40,371 bases of DNA from Leptospira sp. (GTDB lineage: Bacteria; Spirochaetota; Leptospiria; Leptospirales; Leptospiraceae). The notes under the pieces were generated by a model. It was not told the DNA's origin, made no database searches, and saw only the letters and a list, made by a program, of their open reading frames with translations. Numbering within the stretch: position 1 is the stretch's first letter; the number at the start of each line of letters is the position of its first letter. The position numbers were made by a program, and so were the translations under genes. The stretch spans positions 1-40,371 of the forward strand of contig JAPZRK010000036.1 of assembly GCA_027531445.1 (NCBI GenBank). Reading direction: 5' to 3'. Shown here in pieces: positions 20,335 to 28,628 of this stretch.

Positions 20335-20632
20335 ACCTTCTCTTTCACGTGTAAGACTTCTTGGCATTCTCGAAGGAGTTTCCTTCCTTGTTCTGCTGTT
20401 TATTGCTATGCCCCTCAAATATGCATTTGGACAACCTATATTGGTAAGGTATGTAGGCATGATCCATGGTTTGTTGTTTATTCTATATCTTGTTTTATTA
20501 TTTCAAGAAAAAGATAAATCGGACTGGTCTTGGAAAAAATTTTTGGGTTTATTCCTTTTATCAAACCTTCCGTTCGGTTTTATCATCGTGGAATGGAAAG
20601 ATTTATATTTAACTAAAAATGAAACACCATAG
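20330..20632 (+). CDS. DUF3817 family small membrane protein
   Basis: 100 residues matching the DUF3817 family end to end: LGILEGVSFLVLLFIAMPLKY, then a conserved glycine-histidine segment VGMIHGLLFILYLVLL, and a third hydrophobic helix LGLFLLSNLPFGFIIVEW. It is predicted to have three transmembrane helices in the cytoplasmic membrane. The family is widespread and uncharacterised, sometimes annotated as an integral membrane protein of the YdzA type. The gene stands alone between the Cys-rich remnant and the chemotaxis operon, with no good ribosome binding site visible. Confidence 0.88.
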   Translation: MTPSLSRVRLLGILEGVSFLVLLFIAMPLKYAFGQPILVRYVGMIHGLLFILYLVLLFQEKDKSDWSWKKFLGLFLLSNLPFGFIIVEWKDLYLTKNETP

Positions 20633-20918
20633 TTTTTTCGGGTCTTGACGATCACCCGCAAACGAATTGGTTTTCGTCTCGCAGGCATTTGACTCCAGAC
20701 TCTATGGACAAAGCTCGGCACAATTTCCATTCCCAATTCGGAAATTGTGAGAAATATTGATTTGAGTATCCCAGTGATCTTCCAAGGGAACTTCTTCATT
20801 CGTATTCAGGGGAACACATCGTCTAACTTTGCTGTCAAATATTTTAAATCTAAAGACATGTCAAATTGGACAGAGGTTCTGCCATAAATTTCAGAATCTG
20901 CTTGTTATATGAAATGTA

Positions 20919-21971
20919 TTATTTTAATATGTTGATAATCGCTTCTGGAATCTGACTCAGAGCCACTTGTTTTTCTACCGCACCAATTAAATAAGCCTCT
21001 CTCGGCATACCATAGACAACGCAGCTAACCTCATCCTGTCCTAAGGTTCTTGAACCTCGGTCCCTCATTTTACGAAGTCCTACTGCTCCATCTTTGCCCA
21101 TGCCCGTAAGAATGATGCCAAGAGTTTCCCGTGCCACACTGAGTTCTGCAATTGATGAAAACATAGCATCAACGGAAGGTCGGTGACCAGTAACCTTCTC
21201 CGCATTTGACAAACGAACTCTATGCCCAGTCGTTGACTTTTCTACGAGCAGATGTCTGTCTCCAGGTGCGATTAAAACTTTGCCTGGTTTGATTTCTTCA
21301 AAATCCTCGGCTTCCTTTACTTCTAATTCGGATAATGTATTCAGTCGATTCGCAAACGTCCGAGTAAATCCCTCTGGCATATGCTGGACGATGACAATGC
21401 CAGGCATATTCGGCGGAAGCGAAGATATAATTTCTATTATGGCAGTAGTTCCTCCAGTCGAGGCTCCAATTGCAATCAGAGATATGTGATTTCTTGAAAC
21501 TAGATTTAGCTTTTTAACCGTAGGCTTTTTAACTTTCGGGGCACTTTTCTCAACCTTCCATCCGCTAACATCTACTCTAGATGCAATCATAATCTTTTCA
21601 TAAAGATCAGAAATCATCTTAGGCATACTGCCATCCGTTCCATCGGGTTTTGCCACGAAATCCACAGCTCCCGACTCTAACGCCTCAATCGTTGTACTTT
21701 GGCCTTCTTGAGTAAGGGAACTCACCATTATGATTGGCAAAGGATACTGTGGCATTAGCTTTTTTAAAAACTGTAAGCCATTCATCTTCGGCATTTCAAC
21801 ATCGAGAGTAACTACATCAGGTTCATGTTCTACGATCAAATCTCTTGCTTCCCAAGCATCAGCCGCCTTCCCAATAACTTCGATCTCCGGGAATTCAGAG
21901 AGGCCCTTTGCTAAAATTGATCTAACAACTGATTGATCATCAACGATTAAAACTCGGATCTTTTTAGTCAT
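20919..21971 (-). CDS. cheB: Chemotaxis protein-glutamate methylesterase/deamidase CheB
   Basis: 350 residues. Receiver domain with phospho-Asp57 (TLDVEMPKMNG) and KP at 109, a linker of about 40 residues rich in Lys/Pro, then the methylesterase domain. The catalytic triad is visible: Ser171 in GASTGGT, His197 in VQHMPEG and Asp294 in TGMGKDG. CheB removes methyl groups from receptor glutamates and deamidates glutamines, and is activated by CheA phosphorylation. It is the last gene of the operon; its ATG directly follows the CheR stop codon (TAA-ATG), so translation is almost certainly coupled. Length and motifs are typical of the family. Confidence 0.97.
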   Translation of the reverse strand: MTKKIRVLIVDDQSVVRSILAKGLSEFPEIEVIGKAADAWEARDLIVEHEPDVVTLDVEMPKMNGLQFLKKLMPQYPLPIIMVSSLTQEGQSTTIEALESGAVDFVAKPDGTDGSMPKMISDLYEKIMIASRVDVSGWKVEKSAPKVKKPTVKKLNLVSRNHISLIAIGASTGGTTAIIEIISSLPPNMPGIVIVQHMPEGFTRTFANRLNTLSELEVKEAEDFEEIKPGKVLIAPGDRHLLVEKSTTGHRVRLSNAEKVTGHRPSVDAMFSSIAELSVARETLGIILTGMGKDGAVGLRKMRDRGSRTLGQDEVSCVVYGMPREAYLIGAVEKQVALSQIPEAIINILK

Positions 21972-22796
21972 TTAAATATCTTTTTTAAAAACAGATGGAA
22001 AAACTTGATTGAATTTGTTTATCTTAAAATGAATCGACTCTGTCTGACCAATAAATAAATATCCATTATCATTCAACAAATCATAAAGTTGAGAAATTAG
22101 CTTTCTACGAGTTTCTTCATCAAAATAAATCATTACATTGCGAATAAATATTACATCAAACTTACCTTGAAATGGAAAGGATTCTCGAACTAAATTGAGT
22201 ACCCGAAAGGTAACGAGGTCCTTTACCTCTGGTTTTACTTCAAAAAACTTAGATTCAACCGTATTAAAAAAGGATTGAACATAATACTCGGGTAACTTAT
22301 CTACTTCTGATCTCTTATATTTACCTTCCGTTGCCTTTTCAACCACTTTTCTGGATATATCAGTCGCGAGAACTTTAACAGGTATTATATTACGATCAAC
22401 AAAATGATTCTTTAGCATCATTGCGAGCATGTAAGGCTCTTCACCTGTCGAACTTGCCGCAACCCAATAACGCAATTCTTTTTTGTTCCGTTGTGAAATG
22501 TCCTCTTCGTGTTCCCGGAAGATACGCGATTCTAAAAATTCGAAATGACTTTTTTCTCGATAAAAATATGTATGATTTGTGGTAATTTTGGCAATGAATT
22601 CTGTGAGGTAGTTGCCCTTCTCATCATTACTAATCAATTCAAAATATTCATGAAAATTTTCAATCTTATTGGCGAGAAGTAACGCCATCAAACGATTGTT
22701 TAATAGATTTTTCTGATCGGGACCGTATTCAATGCCAACCTTTTCTTTAATCAACGCTGAGAATTTTGAATATAAAACATCGTCTAATCCGATCAT
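21972..22796 (-). CDS. cheR: Chemotaxis protein methyltransferase CheR
   Basis: 274 residues. The N-terminal helical domain precedes ITTNHTYFYREKSHF (71-85), the family's substrate-interacting signature, and AASSTGEEPYMLAM (113-126), the S-adenosylmethionine pocket. LATDIS and FIRNVMIYFD complete the methyltransferase core, and the C-terminal GQTESI is also typical. CheR methylates receptor glutamates using SAM and opposes CheB. Its start overlaps the end of CheA by 4 bases, and its stop abuts the CheB start. No tetratricopeptide or other extension is present. Confidence 0.97.
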   Translation of the reverse strand: MIGLDDVLYSKFSALIKEKVGIEYGPDQKNLLNNRLMALLLANKIENFHEYFELISNDEKGNYLTEFIAKITTNHTYFYREKSHFEFLESRIFREHEEDISQRNKKELRYWVAASSTGEEPYMLAMMLKNHFVDRNIIPVKVLATDISRKVVEKATEGKYKRSEVDKLPEYYVQSFFNTVESKFFEVKPEVKDLVTFRVLNLVRESFPFQGKFDVIFIRNVMIYFDEETRRKLISQLYDLLNDNGYLFIGQTESIHFKINKFNQVFPSVFKKDI

Positions 22797-24712
22797 GATT
22801 GTTTTACTTCTGCAAGTGAATCTATTTTTGAGGTAACATACTTTCTAATGATGAATTCTGGATCAAGAATCAATCCAACTTGTCCATCACCCAAAATAGC
22901 ACTACCTGAGATGCCTTCTATATGTTCCATTGTATCATCCAAAGACTTTACTACGACTTGCTGTGGGCCAATAATTTCATCCAAACGTATGGCGACGTAT
23001 TCCCTATTCTTTCCAATCACAACCGCCGTCTTTTCATCTTGGATCTCTTTGACTTTGTTGTATTTGAACATATGATTCAAATTTACAATTGAAATTAACT
23101 GCTCTCCGATTCGAATCAGCTCTTGGTTATCATAAATTTCAGACACTTTATGAATGGTTAAATCAACAAATCGATCAATACTGTCTGTAGGTAAAACATA
23201 ATATCTTCCAGAATACTTAACCACAATGGCATCAATGATAGCCAATGTAAGTGGAATCCTTAGATAAATAGACGTTCCTTCACCAAACGTTGATTTTATG
23301 TCGATTTTCCCCTTGATTTGGAGAATATTTTTTCTAACCACATCCATTCCAACGCCTCTGCCAGAAAGATCAGTGATCTTTTCAGCTGTTGAAAAACCTG
23401 GCTCGAAAATTAGATTCCAAACTTCCTCATCAGAAAGCTCGGATCCATTTGACTTTATTATATTCTGTTCTTTGGCTTTTTTGAGAATCTTCTCTCGATT
23501 CAAACCTCTACCATCATCTTTGATAATGATCCAAATCTCGTTTCCTTTATGTTTTGCTTCTAAGGAAATATTTCCTGTTAGAGGTTTATTTGTATTGGCT
23601 CTTTCCTCTTTGGTTTCCATACCGTGATCCAAAGAATTGCGTATCATATGGACAAGAGGATCACTTAACTGTTCTACTATGGTCTTATCTATTTCAGTTT
23701 CTTCTCCGATCACCTTAAAATTGACCAACTTATTGGATTGTTTTGAAAGATCTCGAACTAGCCTTGTCATTTTTTGAAAAAGTCCAGATACAGGAACCAT
23801 TCGCATTGCAAGACCAACTTCTTGCAGATTGCGTGTTACCTTCCCAAGTTGAAAGGCGGCCTTACGTAACATTTCAATGTTTAACATCCCGTCATTTGTT
23901 TGACGCGATACCATAGCCTCAACAATCACAAGCTCGCCAAGTAAATCTAAAAGAGAATCCAGCTTATCCGTTGTTACCCGAACATCCTTAATTAAATTTC
24001 CTGATACGGGTTTAGCATCGGAAACTGGAGTCGGACGTCTTGGTGCAAAAATTGGTTTTGACTGAGTTTCGGAATTATTTGAGATAGGCTCGTTTGGCGG
24101 AGGTTCTATTTCCTTCGTTTGAGGAAGTTCATCAGATTCAGGAACAAATAATCCAAATTTTTTGGCTTTTGCGATGGGCTCTTCTTTCGTATCGCCATCA
24201 ACAAACAATCCGAACTTTTTTGCTTTTGCTGGTTTTTCTTCAATAACTTCTTCGATGAATAGCCCAAATTTCTTTTGTTTGGGTTTTTCTTCTGCTACTT
24301 GATCATTGGCGTTTTGGTTTTTTTCTATGTTTTTTAATTCTTCGATCAATGCATCCGCAGTTTCTTCAAGACCTTTATCACTTCCAGTTTCTTCAATTCT
24401 TTCTACGATTTCTCCAATAAAATCTCGTACTTTAAAAATTACATCCAATGATTCTGCTTTAATAGCGAGAGTCTTTTTTCTGTAGGAATCTAATATGTTT
24501 TCTGCTTGGTGTGCAACGCGAACCAGTTCGCTTAAATGAAAAAAACCGGATGAGCCTTTTATACTATGAAAATGCCTGAAAATTGTATTAACGACGTCAA
24601 AATCAATTTCTTCCTTGTCAGAGATTTTCTTTTCTAGATTTACAAGATTTGATTCAATCTTATTCAAATCTTCTCTTGTATCTTTTAAAAAGTCTCTTAA
24701 AAACTCATCCAT
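22793..24712 (-). CDS. cheA: Chemotaxis histidine kinase CheA with triple KKFGLF linker
   Basis: 639 residues. P1 Hpt domain (1-110) with His49 in RHFHSIKGSSGFF; a charged linker (about 130-240); P3 dimerisation domain (from about 241, DKLDSLLDLLGELVIVEA); P4 ATPase (LSDPLVHMIRNSLDHGME, DDGRGLN, GRGVGMDVV); and P5 CheW-like regulatory domain to the end. A globular P2 (CheY/CheB docking) domain is not recognisable. In its place the linker holds three copies of KKFGLF followed by V/I (147-152, 165-170, 184-189) separated by acidic or Lys/Pro stretches. CheA phosphorylates CheY and CheB in response to receptor arrays. It is 24 nt downstream of cheW and overlaps cheR by 4 bases. Confidence 0.97.
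   Translation of the reverse strand: MDEFLRDFLKDTREDLNKIESNLVNLEKKISDKEEIDFDVVNTIFRHFHSIKGSSGFFHLSELVRVAHQAENILDSYRKKTLAIKAESLDVIFKVRDFIGEIVERIEETGSDKGLEETADALIEELKNIEKNQNANDQVAEEKPKQKKFGLFIEEVIEEKPAKAKKFGLFVDGDTKEEPIAKAKKFGLFVPESDELPQTKEIEPPPNEPISNNSETQSKPIFAPRRPTPVSDAKPVSGNLIKDVRVTTDKLDSLLDLLGELVIVEAMVSRQTNDGMLNIEMLRKAAFQLGKVTRNLQEVGLAMRMVPVSGLFQKMTRLVRDLSKQSNKLVNFKVIGEETEIDKTIVEQLSDPLVHMIRNSLDHGMETKEERANTNKPLTGNISLEAKHKGNEIWIIIKDDGRGLNREKILKKAKEQNIIKSNGSELSDEEVWNLIFEPGFSTAEKITDLSGRGVGMDVVRKNILQIKGKIDIKSTFGEGTSIYLRIPLTLAIIDAIVVKYSGRYYVLPTDSIDRFVDLTIHKVSEIYDNQELIRIGEQLISIVNLNHMFKYNKVKEIQDEKTAVVIGKNREYVAIRLDEIIGPQQVVVKSLDDTMEHIEGISGSAILGDGQVGLILDPEFIIRKYVTSKIDSLAEVKQS
24143..24274 (-). repeat. 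Triple KKFGLF(V/I) short-motif repeat within cheA linker
   Basis: Three in-frame copies encoding KKFGLF at residues 147-152, 165-170 and 184-189, with repeat periods of 18 and 19 residues. Flanking residues (Lys/Ala before, acidic after) also recur, suggesting small-scale duplication of a linear binding motif in an otherwise disordered linker. Confidence 0.85.
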
Positions 24713-24736
24713 TATGATTTACCTATTGAAAGACGT

Positions 24737-25297
24737 TTACGGAGTTTCCGTCGATTCTGTTGTCATCTCTTTTATATGAGCATCTACTCGCTTAACTTCT
24801 TCTTCATAAATTAAATTATGCAAATTCAATATGATTTTAACACCTTCTTGTGCTTTTCCAATACCTGTCACAAAACGACTGCTTGTTTTATCGTTCATTT
24901 TTGGAGGAGGTTCTATTTCAGAAATAGGGATTTTGACTACTTCTGTAACCGCATCCACTATGAGGCCAATCATTGAATTTTCTTTTGCGGCTATAACCAA
25001 ACACGTCCTTTCCGTATATTCAGTTTCCACCATATTGAATCGACTTCTCACATCTAACACAGGCAAAACCTTGCCTCTTAAATTGATGATCCCTTTGAGA
25101 TATGGGGGAAGATCCGGAATTTCTGTAATTTCTTGTAGGGCGACAATTTCCGTTACAAAACGAATTTCCAAAGCATAGTCTTTCTCATCGCACTTAAAAA
25201 TTAAATAATTATCTAAGAGCGAATCTTCTTCTTCCTCATCATAAAAATCATCATCATCATCTAAGTCATTCTTTGATTTGAGTTTTTCCAGGCTCAT
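24737..25297 (-). CDS. cheW: Chemotaxis coupling protein CheW with acidic N-terminal extension
   Basis: 186 residues. A single CheW domain (about 28-165) is clear from YLIFKCDEKDYALEI, IPDLPPYLKGIINLRGKVLP, VLDVRSRFN, IGLIVDAV and VTGIGKAQEGVKIILNL. CheW bridges receptors and CheA in the signalling array. An unusual acidic stretch (DLDDDDDFYDEEEED, about 11-25) precedes the domain, and about 20 extra residues follow it. It starts 6 nt after the upstream receptor stop and lies 24 nt before cheA. Confidence 0.96.
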   Translation of the reverse strand: MSLEKLKSKNDLDDDDDFYDEEEEDSLLDNYLIFKCDEKDYALEIRFVTEIVALQEITEIPDLPPYLKGIINLRGKVLPVLDVRSRFNMVETEYTERTCLVIAAKENSMIGLIVDAVTEVVKIPISEIEPPPKMNDKTSSRFVTGIGKAQEGVKIILNLHNLIYEEEVKRVDAHIKEMTTESTETP

Positions 25298-25303
25298 AAA
25301 TCC

Positions 25304-27847
25304 TCAAAATTGTCCAAAGTCATCATCTTCTAATGAGATTTCTGGTTTAGCCTTTGCCTTTTTTGGCGGCTCTTTCTGAACTTCTCTTTGTGGTTTTGAC
25401 TCTGCAGGTTCTGCTTTTAGAAATGTTAAAGATCTTCTGTTTGTTGAATTCTTCCTTATTACATCTGTTTTGACTCTAAATTTTCCAACCATTTCCCCTA
25501 TGCTATCTGCTTGACCTGCTAACTCTGTAGATGCGGCAGCTGTTTCTTCTGAATTTGCCGCATTGTTTTGGGTTACTTCTTCAATCTGTTGGATACTTTT
25601 TTCTACTTCGGAAAGTGCAATTGATTGTTCTTCAGATGCTGTAGTAACTTCTTTCATTAGATTCGCTACTTCTTCGACACTTCGGCTAATCTCGGAGAGC
25701 GCTGAGACTGTTTTTTCGGCGATTTCTGCTCCTGCATTTGCCTTATTTACTGATTCTAAGATCAGGTCTGCTGTCTCTTTGGCGGCCTTGGCACTTCGAT
25801 CCGAAAGACTTTTTACCTCAGCGGCAACCACTGCAAATCCCTTTCCATGTTTTCCAGCACGAGCGGCTTCCACAGCCGCGTTCAAGGATAGAAGATTCGT
25901 TTGGAATGCGATTTCATCAATGGCCTTTATGATTTTAGAAATATTCCCAGAAGCCGCTTTGATTTGAATCATAGACTCCATAAGTTCTTTCATCATTTCA
26001 GAACCTTTCTTGGATCGTTCCAAAGTTTCAAAAGATAGAATGTTCGCCTTCTTGGTATTTGCTGTTGCAAGCTTAGTTTGTGAGCTAAGTTCCGTTACAG
26101 CAGCAGAAATTTCTTCAACGGATGCTGATTGTTCGGAAGTTCCTTGAGAGAGGGACTGACTCGCATCAGAAATTTGACCTGCACCATTTTGCATTTCATC
26201 AACGGCTATTGTTAGGCTACCCAATATCTCGTTAAAAGAATCTAAACTTCGATTGAGTGCATTTTTAATCTCCGCATGATCACCTTTATAATCTCCGGTA
26301 ACATATGTTGTTAGATTGCCATTGGACATTTCCGCTAACACTTTAGAAGATTCTTCTATGGGAGCCAAAATTGACTGAAGTATGTTGTTAATTCCAGGTG
26401 GGATTTCTATAAAATCAATACTCAAACCATCTTGAGTCATTCTGGAATCCAACTTTCCATCTTTTACGTCGAGGGCTACCTTACCAGCCATGGCAACCAA
26501 TCTTTTGATAGGTGCATTCAACACACCTGATATATATATCGCAAAAAACACAACCAAAACCAGAGTGAACAATCCAAATACAAGAGTTCGGTTCAAAAGA
26601 GTTCTTGCTTCTGCTGTTGCTTCAGCTAAATCAATTTCTGCAACAATCGCCCATTTCCCCGTTGGTGTTTCCACATAGGAATAAGCACTCAACACATCAA
26701 CATTGCGGTAGTCTTTTATAATCCAAGATCCTGTCTGTCCGTTTAACGCCTCTTTAACTGACTCCGATTTCACTTCTAACATGAGTATCGATGATTTCAA
26801 AGAATCCATTTTTTGAATTAATTTAGAATCGATTCCACTCTCTTTTATATTTTCAATGAATTGTTTCTGGTTTTCGACTATCTCTCTTGCGTCACTGCGC
26901 ATCTTAAAATCTCGTCCCACTACATAAACTTCGCCTGAGTTCCCTAATCCAAGCTCCTTCCACCTTTTATCACCGGTCATGGTTTTGTTTATTTCATCGA
27001 TGGGAATCTGAATCATGAGAACACCCAATTTTGTTTTCCCATCCATAATAGGAAGTCCTATGAATTGAGCGGGAGCACCGTAAGAAGGAGCATAAAAATC
27101 GAATAAGGAAAAGAGTAAATTATTTCGATCACTGGTATTTCGGAGTCGACTGTACAATTCGCCGATGTTTGAGTCTCGCAATCCTCCAGTGATCAAATTG
27201 GTTCCCAGGTCTAATTCTTTAAAAACAGTGTAAACGAGTTCTCCGTCATTATCCAAAATAAAAATATCGTAGTATCTGTATCGTTCTAAGTAAGTTCTAA
27301 AATGTGGGTGATATTTGGCGTGGACTTTGGAATAAGTCGATCCATCATTTGCAAAGTCTAGCTTATGTTTTTCACCTTGTTTAAAGGGGTTCGAGGTGAT
27401 ATAAGAATGTTTTAGTAGATTTCCATTTGGATTGTCAGTTGAAAAGATTCCAGAAGGGTAATTTTCCTTGGAAGTTTCGTTTACTTTGCTAACTAAATCA
27501 GATTCTAATCTTCGATTGGCATTCTTTAATTCTTCAATATTACTGCCAGCTTCCTTCGAATAAACTTTATAAGCGGAGATAAATTCTTTGGCTGCACTTG
27601 TAAGTATGGCATCATCACTGAGCGTTATAAATGAGTTTTTTAAATCAGTATAATATGTGACTAAAAATTCTTTTCTCATATCTCTCGCCATCGTTAGTTG
27701 TCGCATGGCAAGCGATTCTACCGCATTTTTACCGCTAAAGAAGCTCAGTGTCCCAATACTAAGAATAACAAGGGAGCTAATTCCGACAAAACTCGCGATG
27801 AGTTTCATTTTTAAATTCGAGTTTTTAATCAGGTTAGTTAAGTTCAT
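25304..27847 (-). CDS. Methyl-accepting chemotaxis protein of the che operon, with C-terminal DFGQF
   Basis: 847 residues, longer than the other two receptors. Membrane helix about 15-36; a large double-Cache-like periplasmic domain to about 410 (WKELGLGNSGEVYVVGRD, then WIIKDYRNVDVLSAYSYV); second helix about 416-442; HAMP and a HAMP-like repeat; signalling domain with tip NLLSLNAAVEAARAGKHG (about 648-665). After the coiled coil a linker rich in Lys, Glu and Pro runs for about 60 residues and ends in EDDDFGQF. The last five residues (DFGQF) fit the general x-aromatic-x-x-aromatic pattern of C-terminal CheR/CheB-docking pentapeptides. It sits between cheY and cheW, so it is presumably the cognate receptor of this pathway. 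Confidence 0.95.
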   Translation of the reverse strand: MNLTNLIKNSNLKMKLIASFVGISSLVILSIGTLSFFSGKNAVESLAMRQLTMARDMRKEFLVTYYTDLKNSFITLSDDAILTSAAKEFISAYKVYSKEAGSNIEELKNANRRLESDLVSKVNETSKENYPSGIFSTDNPNGNLLKHSYITSNPFKQGEKHKLDFANDGSTYSKVHAKYHPHFRTYLERYRYYDIFILDNDGELVYTVFKELDLGTNLITGGLRDSNIGELYSRLRNTSDRNNLLFSLFDFYAPSYGAPAQFIGLPIMDGKTKLGVLMIQIPIDEINKTMTGDKRWKELGLGNSGEVYVVGRDFKMRSDAREIVENQKQFIENIKESGIDSKLIQKMDSLKSSILMLEVKSESVKEALNGQTGSWIIKDYRNVDVLSAYSYVETPTGKWAIVAEIDLAEATAEARTLLNRTLVFGLFTLVLVVFFAIYISGVLNAPIKRLVAMAGKVALDVKDGKLDSRMTQDGLSIDFIEIPPGINNILQSILAPIEESSKVLAEMSNGNLTTYVTGDYKGDHAEIKNALNRSLDSFNEILGSLTIAVDEMQNGAGQISDASQSLSQGTSEQSASVEEISAAVTELSSQTKLATANTKKANILSFETLERSKKGSEMMKELMESMIQIKAASGNISKIIKAIDEIAFQTNLLSLNAAVEAARAGKHGKGFAVVAAEVKSLSDRSAKAAKETADLILESVNKANAGAEIAEKTVSALSEISRSVEEVANLMKEVTTASEEQSIALSEVEKSIQQIEEVTQNNAANSEETAAASTELAGQADSIGEMVGKFRVKTDVIRKNSTNRRSLTFLKAEPAESKPQREVQKEPPKKAKAKPEISLEDDDFGQF

Positions 27848-27953
27848 TTATGTCTCTCAAACAATCAAAGATATCTTGCAAAGTTTTCGTAAATCTAGAG
27901 TCAAGTCCTTCCTTTATCTTCGACACAATCCAAACGATTCTGTCCTTGTGACG

Positions 27954-27986
27954 AAAAAAATCTTAGATTGAAAACAACATTCAATC
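27954..27986 (-). terminator. Possible intrinsic terminator/attenuator between cheY and the receptor gene
   Basis: On the minus strand, just after the cheY stop, GATTGAA (27966-27972 arm) and its complement (27980-27986 arm) form a 7-bp stem with a 7-base loop, followed after 5 bases by a T-run (27954-27960). The stem is AT-rich, so termination would be partial at best. It could give cheY its own excess transcript over the downstream che genes. Confidence 0.4.
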
Positions 27987-28007
27987 TGGAATTGAACGGA
28001 AATTTAT

Positions 28008-28364
28008 TTATAAAAGTCCAACAAGTTCAATCAAGTCTTCACTTTCGAAAGGTTTCACAAGCCATCCTACCGCTCCTGCTTTTTGTCCCGCGGTCTTTAA
28101 GTCCTCACCCGATTCGGTCGTGACCATGATAATCTTCATATTTTTGCCGTTAGGCATTGCTTTTACATCGCGCGTTAGATCGATCCCGTTCTGGCCTGGC
28201 ATATTGACGTCAAAGATCCCAATGTCAAAAACTTCCGCTTCGATCATTTTCTTTGCTATTTCTGCATTTTCGGCCGTCTTTACTTCATAGCCCTCATCTG
28301 TTAATGTGAACTCAACGATTTTTAAAACCGTAGGTGCATCATCAACTGCAAGTATCTTCTTCAT
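28008..28364 (-). CDS. cheY: Chemotaxis response regulator CheY
   Basis: 118 residues, a single receiver domain. Acidic pocket DD (8-9), phospho-Asp52 in IFDVNMPGQNG, the conserved Thr in MVTTES and the Lys of VKPFESEDL are all present. CheY-P carries the signal from CheA to the flagellar motor. It is the first gene of the operon; AGGGAAT (about 28371) precedes the ATG as ribosome binding site. A 160-base gap with a possible terminator separates it from the receptor gene, whereas the remaining genes are nearly contiguous. No CheZ, CheC, CheX or CheD is seen in the window. Confidence 0.93.
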   Translation of the reverse strand: MKKILAVDDAPTVLKIVEFTLTDEGYEVKTAENAEIAKKMIEAEVFDIGIFDVNMPGQNGIDLTRDVKAMPNGKNMKIIMVTTESGEDLKTAGQKAGAVGWLVKPFESEDLIELVGLL

Positions 28365-28628
28365 ATTTTATTCCCTCAATTCCGAATTCCTTAGATTCTC
28401 ATACGAATTTAAATTGACATTTTTTCAATGCGAAACCAAAAAAAATGCCTCTTACCTAGATTATCGAATCTCTTTGGAAATAAAAACCAAACAATAGCTC
28501 AATTTTTATTGAATATTGAAAATAATCCGCTTTTGCCTTTTTTTTAAGCATATTCTCTTCCTTTATCGTCTAAAAAATCTAGTTGCATTGAGGCGGTAAC
28601 TAAGCGCAAAGTAACATCACCAATCAGA

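Noticed and set aside
20503..20799. 98-codon minus-strand frame between the DUF3817 gene and cheB
   Set aside because: Half of it overlaps the clear DUF3817 gene antisense, and the rest has no recognised motif.
20919..28628. Sigma-28 type flagellar promoter upstream of cheY
   Set aside because: No convincing TAAA-N-GCCGATAA-like pair was found in 28365-28628; an AT-rich sigma-70-like stretch exists but was too weak to call.
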